The notes below the pieces were generated by a model. The model did not search any database and was not told the origin of the DNA. It worked only from the letters and a program-made list of their open reading frames with translations. Positions 16,032 to 23,727 of a stretch of 64,000 nt of DNA are shown here, piece after piece (the stretch's first letter is position 1; every line of letters begins with the position of its first letter). The position numbers and the translations under genes are program-made. This DNA is from Acetobacterium woodii. Lineage in GTDB: Bacteria; Bacillota; Clostridia; Eubacteriales; Eubacteriaceae. The stretch covers positions 248,001 through 312,000 of the forward strand of contig JACQZP010000027.1 of the NCBI GenBank assembly GCA_016213825.1, written 5' to 3'.

Positions 16032-16625
16032 TTACAGTTCTATTTCTTCGTTAGGTTCTAAGATCAGTCGCCCCTCAGCGACAAAGGTTTCAGCTAGTTT
16101 ACGATCAAACAAAGCGCCTGGTTTCATATGAATGGGGATGGTATGGACGGCACCAATGATGGCGGCGCAGGCAGAGGCTTCGGCAGGATCCATGTTATAA
16201 AAACCATCGATGGGCAGCAGGGCATAATCAAGTTGTTCTTTAGACAAAACATCCTTCATGTAATCAGTGGTGGATGTATCGCCGGAAGCATAGATTTTGA
16301 TACCATCGACTTCAATTATATATCCCACACACTTGTTTTTGTCATGACCGGAATTATAAGCGGGCACCGCTTGGATGGCAATCGCATCAATTGTCACATT
16401 CCCATAAATCCCATTGATCAGGATGGTTTCCGGTCTGAGGATCGTACAGTTTTTGTTTTGGTGAAGTAGTGCCAAGTTATTATGGTCAGGATGTTCGTGG
16501 GTGATCAGGACAATGTTGGCAGGCAGATCATACCCCTCCCCCGCAAAGGGATCAACGTAGATCACAATCCCCTGGTCTGAAACAATCCGGTAACTGCCGT
16601 GACCTTGATAAAATAATTTTCCCAT
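16032..16625 (-). CDS. MBL-fold metal-dependent hydrolase (UlaG-like)
   Basis: A 197-residue beta-lactamase-fold hydrolase. Metal ligands are in ITHEHPDHNNL (the HxHxDH-type motif), with further ligands at YASGDTSTTDYM and IPIHMKPG. GHGSYRIVSDQGIVIYVDPF is the N-terminal block of the UlaG/YtnP-like group. ATG 16625 is preceded by GAAGGAG. It lies between the TetR regulator and the MATE transporter in one transcription unit. Its substrate is unknown; a lactone or phosphodiester is typical. Confidence 0.87.
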   Translation of the reverse strand: MGKLFYQGHGSYRIVSDQGIVIYVDPFAGEGYDLPANIVLITHEHPDHNNLALLHQNKNCTILRPETILINGIYGNVTIDAIAIQAVPAYNSGHDKNKCVGYIIEVDGIKIYASGDTSTTDYMKDVLSKEQLDYALLPIDGFYNMDPAEASACAAIIGAVHTIPIHMKPGALFDRKLAETFVAEGRLILEPNEEIEL

Positions 16626-16659
16626 TGAATGTTCTCCTTCGATACTAAAAGTAATTTTT

Positions 16660-17229
16660 TTAAGTATGATAACCATTTAGGAGCAGAATATAGCCGGTGA
16701 TCATTTTTTTATAGCTTTCATCGATATTGGCATCAAGTCTGCGAAAAAACCCCGCTTCTTCCATTTCGACAAATCCATGGATGGCACTTCTTAGGGCTCT
16801 GGAAAAATGAATCAATTCCGGTCCATCCAGGTCATAGCGTTTAAGAACCGTAATAATTGGTTTAACCACCTCCGCACCTGATTCTTTCAACTGATCATCC
16901 GCTGAGGATGGTAAGCGAATGACGGCCTTGTATAATTCGGGATTGTCTTTGGCAAAGTTTCGGTAGCTCATCGCCAGCGACATCAGGGCCTGATCACGGT
17001 TTTTTTCGAAAATTGCATTTTCCAGGATCTGGTGCAATCGGCTGACTGCCAATCGTGAAATTTTCGAATTAACTTCCCGAATGCTTTCAATATGATTATA
17101 AAGAGAAGCCGTCTTTACACCAAGTTTGGCGGCAAGCTCATTTAAAGAAAAATTGGCGTAACCCTTTTCTTCAACCAGTTGCGCCGCGGTTGCGATAATC
17201 ATTTCCGAATCTAAGCCTTTTCTTGCCAT
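16660..17229 (-). CDS. TetR/AcrR family regulator (WHG-domain type)
   Basis: A 189-residue repressor. The helix-turn-helix is MIIATAAQLVEEKGYANFSLNELA with KLGVKTASLYNHIES. The C-terminal half (LIHFSRALRSAIHGFVEMEEAGFF) matches the WHG-type ligand domain. AAAGGAG precedes the ATG. It heads an operon with the MBL hydrolase and MATE exporter and has a palindrome in its own promoter, so it likely represses this three-gene operon until an exported or hydrolysed compound binds. Confidence 0.9.
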   Translation of the reverse strand: MARKGLDSEMIIATAAQLVEEKGYANFSLNELAAKLGVKTASLYNHIESIREVNSKISRLAVSRLHQILENAIFEKNRDQALMSLAMSYRNFAKDNPELYKAVIRLPSSADDQLKESGAEVVKPIITVLKRYDLDGPELIHFSRALRSAIHGFVEMEEAGFFRRLDANIDESYKKMITGYILLLNGYHT

Positions 17230-17248
17230 TGGCGATGCTCCTTTGCAT

Positions 17249-17280
17249 AAACTAATGCTATTAGTTTCAGTTTATGTCAA
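17249..17280 (-). promoter_or_regulatory. TetR operator and promoter
   Basis: The perfect palindrome AAACTAAT-GCT-ATTAGTTT (17249-17267) lies just downstream of the minus-strand -35 TTGACA (17280-17275), so bound repressor would cover the -10 region. Confidence 0.75.
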
Positions 17281-17859
17281 TTCCTTAGTTTTGTCAAATA
17301 TATTTATAAATATTAAAAGCGGTGAATGTTGAGCATTATATAATATTGTTGAGAAAAGTTGTTTCTATGGCGGAAAAGGGAAGTCACAAAAAATAAAAAC
17401 AACGGCTCTCCGACGAGGCCGTTGCTTTCATGAAAGGTTAGAATAGTTTAAGTGTTTGATGATGCTTTGCTTGTTTATAATATACGCTGATAAGCTTAAA
17501 TGTATCTTGAAATGATTCTTGATTAAGAAAAGCTAAAGAAATGAAAAATTGTATGTCCATAATCAAAAAGCCAGATGTAAAATCTCGGGCTTTCTTTTAT
17601 GTAAAATAAAACTGTTCATGTTTAAATTTATAAAAAATATCACAACTAAATACATTAATCCTCGACAAATAAGGAAGATTATATGCTATAATAGCCTCGT
17701 ATAACATTTTTCTGATTAAGCAATTTTGTTTGCGACGAATCATTTAAAAATAATCAACGCAGAATTTGTTTGACAACAGAAAAGTTAAAATGGATTGTTT
17801 AGCTGTGCCATTGGGCTCAGTTTAGTATGACTGAAAAGGAGACCGTGAGAGAGGACACA
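17281..17859. other. Long intergenic region with two hairpins
   Basis: No gene is seen in about 580 bp between the divergent TetR gene and the MATE-HATPase gene. There is a hairpin at 17399-17423 (CAACGGC / GCCGTTG) and a second at about 17567-17595 (AAAGCC-AGAT / ATCT-cg-GGCTTT) with a TTCTTTT tail. A TATAAT at 17687-17692 with TCGACA 19 bp upstream may be the promoter of the MATE-HATPase operon. Confidence 0.5.
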
Positions 17860-19587
17860 ATGAATAATCAACATTTTGTTAATAAGGCATTTCGAGTATT
17901 TGTCATCAACAGCATCCTTTCCTCAGCTGGGGTGGTTCTGGGCACCTTTGTGGATGCCATCATCCTGGGAAACGCTCTGGGTGAAATCGGACTTTCGGTA
18001 TTGGCGGTTTCAATGCCAGTGTATATGGTTTATAACCTGTTCGGCTATGCTTTTGGAGTGGGCGGATCGTTAAAAATATCAGAGTGCATTGGTGCTGAGG
18101 ATAAAGACGGTGCCAACGCTCATTTTACCCGGACGATGTTTTTTACATCGGGAATCGGGGTGCTGATTGCAGTTTTTGGAATGATGTTTCTCCCAGAAAT
18201 CATCAATCTTACCGGCGGTTCCGGGATTGATGCCGCCATTGATTATCTGTGGCCGATTGTTTTGACAGCACCGATATTTATTCTGGCGCCGGTCATGTCA
18301 CTGGCCATTCGCAGTGATGCTGATCCATTCTTGTCAACTTTGGGTATCAGTGTGTCGGTAGTAGTCAACCTGGTCTTAGACCTGGTGCTCATTTTTGGAT
18401 TGAATATGGGCGTCTTTGGAGCAGCGCTGGCAATGGCAATTGGCCAGCTTTCAGCGGTTGTAGTATATGCCAGTCACTTTTTTAAAAAAAATAATCATCT
18501 CAAGTTACGCCGTGTTTCCCTGAATCCCGAAGAAGGTTTTCGCCTTTTTCACGGTGGTTTTGGGATCGCATCCGCTTTTATCTATCAAGGAATTGCCCTG
18601 GTTGTCATCAATAATCTGTTAAGTGTGACAGTGGGGTTAGGCGGACTGGCTGTCTATAATATCCTTTTTAATGTTTCCTTATTTGCTTATGCCATATTTG
18701 ACGGAATTTCCCTGGCATTGGCCCCGCTGGTGGCAACTTTCGCGGGTGAAAAGGATACTGAAGGGGTATATGATACCATGCGTTTATCATTGAAGACCGC
18801 TTTACTACTCAGTGTTTTGTGTGCAGCGATGCTGCTTATTTTTGCCGGCCCGATCGCCTCAATGTTTGGGGTAACTGAGAATTTGGCGTTAGTGGAGCAG
18901 ACAATCCGGATTTTTGCCTTCGGGGTTGTGCAGACCTGCTTTAACTGTGTGATGGCCCACTTCTATCAGACAACCAAACGGCCAACCCTGGCCGGGGTTA
19001 TTTATTTTATGCGGGGTTTTTTGCTGCTGATTGCATTTTCCGCATGGTTTATCTCAGGATTTGGTGTTTTAGGCACGGCCATGGCCATTGTCGCGGCCGA
19101 AACCATAACCATGTTGTTGTTACTGTTTGCCGCGGTTATTCTCAAAAATCAGGGAGGATATCGAAATATTTTGCTGTTTCGTGAACCGATCATCGCCAAA
19201 GATAATTTATATGAAACTACCCTTTCTTCTGATATTAAAGAATTGACAACCTGTGTTGAAGAAATCGAAGCCTTTTGTGAACGGTTGGAGATTGATCAAA
19301 AGAATGCCTACTTCATTAATTTGACCATTGAAGAATTGGCAGCCAATATAATTACTTTTGGATTTAATGATGGTAAATCCCATTATATTAATATAAAAAT
19401 TGCCCTTTTTGAAGAGGACATCTATATTCGGATCAGGGATGACAGCACCAGCTACAATCCTTTTGAAGAATCAGAAAAACCCGATGAAGCCCTGGACTAT
19501 CTGGGCGTTTCCATTGTTCGCAAGAAAGCAAAATCGTTTGCTTATAATCGAACGCTTGTATTTAATAATCTTCTTATAATTTTGTAG
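17860..19587 (+). CDS. MATE family transporter fused to a C-terminal HATPase (anti-sigma-type) domain
   Basis: A 575-residue fusion. Residues 1 to about 440 are a 12-helix MATE transporter (GTFVDAIILGNALGEIGL, YAFGVGGSLKISE, and the second half from FGIASAFIYQGIAL). Residues from about 450 are a histidine-kinase-like ATPase of the RsbW/SpoIIAB type: the N-box is FINLTIEELAANIITFGF and the G1-like box IRIRDDSTSYNP. ATG 17860 is preceded by GAGAGGA; a start at 17827 is possible. Transport and protein phosphorylation may be coupled. It is followed after 15 bp by a SpoIIE-type phosphatase, the usual opponent of such kinases. Confidence 0.86.
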   Translation: MNNQHFVNKAFRVFVINSILSSAGVVLGTFVDAIILGNALGEIGLSVLAVSMPVYMVYNLFGYAFGVGGSLKISECIGAEDKDGANAHFTRTMFFTSGIGVLIAVFGMMFLPEIINLTGGSGIDAAIDYLWPIVLTAPIFILAPVMSLAIRSDADPFLSTLGISVSVVVNLVLDLVLIFGLNMGVFGAALAMAIGQLSAVVVYASHFFKKNNHLKLRRVSLNPEEGFRLFHGGFGIASAFIYQGIALVVINNLLSVTVGLGGLAVYNILFNVSLFAYAIFDGISLALAPLVATFAGEKDTEGVYDTMRLSLKTALLLSVLCAAMLLIFAGPIASMFGVTENLALVEQTIRIFAFGVVQTCFNCVMAHFYQTTKRPTLAGVIYFMRGFLLLIAFSAWFISGFGVLGTAMAIVAAETITMLLLLFAAVILKNQGGYRNILLFREPIIAKDNLYETTLSSDIKELTTCVEEIEAFCERLEIDQKNAYFINLTIEELAANIITFGFNDGKSHYINIKIALFEEDIYIRIRDDSTSYNPFEESEKPDEALDYLGVSIVRKKAKSFAYNRTLVFNNLLIIL

Positions 19588-19602
19588 AACAAGGTGGCAT
19601 TT

Positions 19603-21225
19603 ATGAAAGAACCAAAAAGTATCCGAAGAATAAGTCTTAAAACCAAGTTTGCATCAGCAAGTATGATTCTGGCAATTTTACTTTGTGTGATTATCGTTCT
19701 GATCTCCTACTTCAGTTACCGTGATTCCATGTTCCAACGGTATGAAGATAATATTTCATCACTGGTACATACGGCATCTGCGATCGTACCGGTGGATAAA
19801 GTGAACAATTATTTTGAAACTCAGGAAAAAGATGCGGAATATGATCTGCTGATTAAGCAGTTTCAAAATATCCAGAAACAAAACCATCTTGAATACCTGT
19901 ATGCTTATGTTCCCACGGCAAACGGCTTTAAAGTGTTTGGACAGGGAACCCAACCTGGGGAGGAGGGCCACTTTGTCCTGGGTGATTTTTTAGGCACTGA
20001 CTATTATCCTCAGGAGGACATTGATGCTGCCAACAGACTCTTAACTAATCCCGACGCTCCTAAAGTCGTGATTACCAAAAATAGCGATTTTGGGTATCTG
20101 ATTTCCGCTTTTGACGTGTTAAAAGATTCGACGGGGAATCCGGTATTAATCGTTGGTGCGGATATGTCCATGAAAACCATCAATGATACGCTTAATAAGT
20201 ATATTATGCTGGTATCAGCGATTGCACTAATAATATTCGGATTGTTCATCACCGTTTATCTGCTTTTCCTAAACAAATCAATCATTGATCCGCTTCAGGT
20301 TATTGTGGATAATGCCACCGATTTCGTTAACATCAATATGGATGATAATTTAGGTGAGATTGTCGCCTTGAATATTGACGTCAAAACCGGTGATGAAATC
20401 GAAATTTTGGCCGAAGCCTTTAATAAAATGACCAGCGATATCAGTCGCTATATTAAAGAGCTTACCAGTGTCACCTCAGAGCGAGAGCGGATTGAAACCG
20501 AGCTTCGGATTGCCACCCTGATTCAGGAAGGGATGCTGCCAAAGAATTTTGACTATCCTGATCGAAACGAATTTACCCTTTATGCATCGATGCGGGCGGC
20601 CAAAGATGTCGGGGGAGATTTCTACGATTTCTTCTTTGTTGATGATGACCATTTTTGCATTACCATCGGGGATGTTTCCGGCAAAGGGGTTCCCGCGGCT
20701 TTATTTATGGCCATGACCAAAGCGACGGTAAAAGATCTTGTTCTCCGACGATTGCCAGTCGACGAGGTCATGACTGAAGCAAATGTCAATCTCTGCAGAA
20801 ACAACGAACAGGGGATGTTTGTTACCTTACTGATTGCCATTATTAATGTGAAAACAGGCGTCTTCCAGTGGTGTGATGCTGGACACGATCCAGCGATTAT
20901 CTGGAAAAAGGATGGTACTGTTGAGATGCTCACCGGCAAAAAAGGCTTTGTCTGCGCCGGTCTGGAGACCGCTAAATACAAAATGAATGAATCAAAGATT
21001 GAAAACGGCGATATTATTTATCTCTATACTGATGGGATTCCCGAGGCTAATAATACCAAAAGTGAATTTTATGGACTGGATCGATTAACAGCACTGGTCG
21101 CTGCAAAAGAGGATCATGATATCAAATCACTGTGCGCCGATATCCTAGCGGATGTCGATCAATTTGCCGACACTGAGCCCCAGTTTGATGACATTACCAT
21201 GCTTGGGTTTAAGTTTGAGGAGTAA
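19603..21225 (+). CDS. Membrane SpoIIE-type PP2C serine phosphatase with sensor and HAMP
   Basis: A 540-residue receptor phosphatase. A first membrane helix near residues 15-40 (MILAILLCVIIVLISYF) is followed by an extracellular Cache-like sensor to about 200. Then come a second helix (LVSAIALIIFGLFITVYLLF), HAMP to about 290, a coiled linker (SERERIETELRIATLIQEGMLP), and the PP2C/SpoIIE domain. Metal-binding Asp motifs are AAKDVGGDFYDFF, ITIGDVSGKGVPAALFMA and YTDGIPEA. It should dephosphorylate a phosphoserine partner in answer to an external signal. No STAS-domain antagonist is found here. GTG 19594 is an alternative start. Confidence 0.9.
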   Translation: MKEPKSIRRISLKTKFASASMILAILLCVIIVLISYFSYRDSMFQRYEDNISSLVHTASAIVPVDKVNNYFETQEKDAEYDLLIKQFQNIQKQNHLEYLYAYVPTANGFKVFGQGTQPGEEGHFVLGDFLGTDYYPQEDIDAANRLLTNPDAPKVVITKNSDFGYLISAFDVLKDSTGNPVLIVGADMSMKTINDTLNKYIMLVSAIALIIFGLFITVYLLFLNKSIIDPLQVIVDNATDFVNINMDDNLGEIVALNIDVKTGDEIEILAEAFNKMTSDISRYIKELTSVTSERERIETELRIATLIQEGMLPKNFDYPDRNEFTLYASMRAAKDVGGDFYDFFFVDDDHFCITIGDVSGKGVPAALFMAMTKATVKDLVLRRLPVDEVMTEANVNLCRNNEQGMFVTLLIAIINVKTGVFQWCDAGHDPAIIWKKDGTVEMLTGKKGFVCAGLETAKYKMNESKIENGDIIYLYTDGIPEANNTKSEFYGLDRLTALVAAKEDHDIKSLCADILADVDQFADTEPQFDDITMLGFKFEE

Positions 21226-21229
21226 CTAA

Positions 21230-21784
21230 ATGGATATAAGGATTATAAATGGACCGGAACTGTCGGCAGAAGATTTTGAGTCCATTCTCGCCCTCGATTG
21301 TAAGGTTTTTGGAAATTCGATTTTAGTAAATGAAGGTATGGCTGAAAAACGGTTTTTGAAGTTCAAAGACGGCATTATTGCTGCTTATACAGGGAATACC
21401 TTGATGGGCTTTATCAATTTTTATAGTGTCGACGCTTCAGTTTATCAGCGGGCTGTATTTAAACAAGTGTATGTTGATGATGATCTGAATGAAAGTGAAG
21501 TGGTTCCACTAGAAAAAGGAAAGGCAAACACGATCCTGATATTAGATTTGGCTGTTGATGAAGCGTTCCGGCATCAGGGCGTCTCAAAGCAGTTACATGA
21601 GTCACTTTGGGAGTATCTCAGCAAAAAACATAGCCAAGGCTATTTAATTGAGCGAGTATTTTGTTTTGCAATCACAAATGAAGGATTCAATAGCATGTTA
21701 TTTCTCGGTGGCAGAGATGTCTGGACGAAAGATAATATGACCCTTTTTGAGCTTGACAAAGAAGTATTTTTGAGGCAGGTATGA
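21230..21784 (+). CDS. GNAT-fold acetyltransferase
   Basis: A 184-residue GNAT-like protein. The core strand and acetyl-CoA loop are ILILDLAVDEAFRHQGVSKQLHESL, and the following strand is RVFCFAITNEGFNSMLFLGG. Start ATG has GAGGAG upstream and is four bases after the phosphatase stop. It overlaps the next GNAT gene by four bases. Within this signalling operon it may modify a small molecule or protein; the substrate is unknown. Confidence 0.75.
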   Translation: MDIRIINGPELSAEDFESILALDCKVFGNSILVNEGMAEKRFLKFKDGIIAAYTGNTLMGFINFYSVDASVYQRAVFKQVYVDDDLNESEVVPLEKGKANTILILDLAVDEAFRHQGVSKQLHESLWEYLSKKHSQGYLIERVFCFAITNEGFNSMLFLGGRDVWTKDNMTLFELDKEVFLRQV

Positions 21785-22377
21785 TAACAATATGGGACCG
21801 AAAACTAGACAAAAATAACCTGGAAGCGGCGGCCGATGTTTTATGCCAAGCCTTCAAAAACGATCCATTATACAATGCAGTCTTTCAGAATAGCAAGGAT
21901 CTTTGTCGATATATCAAACTGATGGTGGACTACTATAATCGTACAGGCGAAATTCATGTTGCTGTGGTTGATGACAAAATAGTTGGAGCATCCATTTGGA
22001 ATCATAAGGGAACACCATTTTTTAGCCTGCGCAGCGTCATCACCAGTGGTATGTTTGCAGAAATACTCAAATTTTTAATGCTGATCCAGATTAAAAGCAT
22101 GATTAAGTTGAAGAATGAAACCCTGATAACCGAGCGCTATCATTATAATAAGGAGCATCATTATATCTTTATGCTTGGCTCTGTGGCTAAAGGTGCGGGT
22201 CGGGCGTTGATGGAATATGATATAAAAAAGTTCAGTGACTGCCCAATTTATCTTGAAAACAGCAATATAAAAGATAACCAGAACTTTTATGAGAAGTTCG
22301 GATTTCATTCGATCAAAACGATTGATGTGATGGGAGTTTCGGTGGATTTGTTGACAAACAGTAAAGGAGACCAGTGA
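21781..22377 (+). CDS. GNAT family acetyltransferase
   Basis: A 198-residue protein with GNAT organisation: EAAADVLCQAFKNDPLYN at the N-terminus, the strand YIFMLGSVAKGAGRALMEY with the glycine-rich acyl-CoA loop (GAGRAL), and IYLENSNIKDNQNFYEKFGFH, the motif-B segment. It is coupled to the preceding gene by an ATGA overlap and followed at once by the HATPase gene. Function is unknown beyond acyl transfer. Confidence 0.8.
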   Translation: MITIWDRKLDKNNLEAAADVLCQAFKNDPLYNAVFQNSKDLCRYIKLMVDYYNRTGEIHVAVVDDKIVGASIWNHKGTPFFSLRSVITSGMFAEILKFLMLIQIKSMIKLKNETLITERYHYNKEHHYIFMLGSVAKGAGRALMEYDIKKFSDCPIYLENSNIKDNQNFYEKFGFHSIKTIDVMGVSVDLLTNSKGDQ

Positions 22378-22378
22378 T

Positions 22379-22789
22379 ATGAAAAAATTAACCGTTAATG
22401 CATCTACGGATAATCTGACCACGGTACTTGAATTTATCGATGCCGAATTGGAGGCAGTCGGCGCCAGTATGAAAATGATCTTTCAGATTGATCTTGCGGT
22501 GGAGGAATTATATGTAAACATTGCTCACTATGCCTATACCCCAGAAGATGGCAATGTTATCATCCAATTTGATTCCTATGGTGATCCGCCGCTGGTGGAA
22601 ATTCAGTTTATCGACCAGGGAAATCCCTTTAATCCATTGGAAAATGCAGAACCGGATATAACGCTGACAGCAGAAGAACGACAGATCGGCGGTTTGGGTG
22701 TTTTAATGGTTAAAAAGACCATGGATGAGGTGGACTATCGTTTCGAAAAGAATGAAAATATTCTAACAATCAAAAAATCCTTATCCTAA
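22379..22789 (+). CDS. Anti-sigma regulatory factor, stand-alone HATPase (RsbW-like)
   Basis: A 136-residue GHKL ATPase. The N-box is FQIDLAVEELYVNIAHYAY, the G1-like box IQFIDQGNPFNPLE and the G2 box ERQIGGLGVLMVKKTMDEVDY. The length equals that of bare serine-kinase anti-sigma factors such as RsbW. It has AAAGGAG upstream and ends in an intrinsic terminator. It closely resembles the C-terminal domain of the MATE fusion at the start of the operon, so both may act on the same unseen STAS protein or sigma factor. Confidence 0.88.
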   Translation: MKKLTVNASTDNLTTVLEFIDAELEAVGASMKMIFQIDLAVEELYVNIAHYAYTPEDGNVIIQFDSYGDPPLVEIQFIDQGNPFNPLENAEPDITLTAEERQIGGLGVLMVKKTMDEVDYRFEKNENILTIKKSLS

Positions 22790-22808
22790 CTGGAATAAGG
22801 ATTTTTTT
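22772..22808 (+). terminator. Intrinsic terminator of the HATPase operon
   Basis: Arms AAAAATCCTTAT / ATAAGGATTTTT with a T7 tail. The stem overlaps the last codons of the gene at 22379. Confidence 0.85.
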
Positions 22809-22938
22809 CAAACCTTCGATAGGCTAAAACAGAGTATTATCAATCGTTTTATTAAGATGAGCCTGAAATGGGCCCAGCTTTTTTAATAGATTGTCGACCA
22901 GCAAGCAAAGTGATCAGGATTAAGAATGGAGGATATTG

Positions 22939-23727
22939 ATGAAAAGAGTTTTTGTAAGCTTATGTCTACTTATTACCTTATTTCTTACCGGGTGCAGCCA
23001 GACGGCAGCCACCCTTCCCCCAGTTGAAACGGCCAAAATCGGAACCATGATTGGCACCGTCAGTGAGATCATCGCTCCGAGTAAGTACCCCAATGCCAAA
23101 ATCAGCCGTTTCAATAATTATGTGGATGAGTCGGCGGCACTGATGGCGGGAAAAATTGACTATGCCATTATGGACTACGCTTCAGCCAAAAACTATACCA
23201 AGAATAATGACAAGGTTGTTATTTTGCCGGATCCCTTAACGGATGAGGTGACGGCGATGGCTCTGAACAAAAATAATCCCGAGTTGAACCAGAAAATCAA
23301 TGCAGTTCTGAACCGCTTTTTAAGTGACGGTACCATGGACGAAATCATTGCCCATTGGTTTCCAGAAACCGGTGGGGACTATCAGATCGTCGATGTTCCT
23401 AAAAACACCAGCGGACCGGTGCTTAAGGTCGCCGTAACATCGCTGACCGAGCCCCGCTGCTTTGTTAAAGACGGCGAGCTGACTGGTATGAACGTGGAAC
23501 TGATGGACCGAATCGCCGCTGAACTGGGAATGCGAACCGAATATCAGGATATGGATTTTTCCGCCATGATCGACAGCCTGCAGTCTGGTAAAAGTGATGT
23601 TATTGCAGCCATGTATAATACCGCCGAACGAGCTCAGCGGGTGGATTTTACGGCGGGCTATTTTCCCAATCCCCAAGTGTTTGTGGTCAGCAAAGACAGA
23701 GTAACGGAGGCCGACAATGGCAAGTAA
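22939..23727 (+). CDS. Amino-acid ABC substrate-binding lipoprotein (SBP_bac_3), two partial repeats
   Basis: A 262-residue lipoprotein with lipobox LFLTGC (Cys19). Residues of about 30-145 match the C-terminal lobe of an SBP_bac_3 protein (YVDESAALMAGKIDYAIMDY, GTMDEIIAHWFPETGG). Residues of about 155-255 match an N-terminal lobe (LTGMNVELMDRIAAELGM, DFSAMIDSLQSGKSDVI, ERAQRVDFT). The two lobes are thus in swapped order. ATG 22939 has ATGGAGG upstream. It overlaps the next gene by 11 bases and probably delivers ligand to that permease. Confidence 0.82.
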   Translation: MKRVFVSLCLLITLFLTGCSQTAATLPPVETAKIGTMIGTVSEIIAPSKYPNAKISRFNNYVDESAALMAGKIDYAIMDYASAKNYTKNNDKVVILPDPLTDEVTAMALNKNNPELNQKINAVLNRFLSDGTMDEIIAHWFPETGGDYQIVDVPKNTSGPVLKVAVTSLTEPRCFVKDGELTGMNVELMDRIAAELGMRTEYQDMDFSAMIDSLQSGKSDVIAAMYNTAERAQRVDFTAGYFPNPQVFVVSKDRVTEADNGK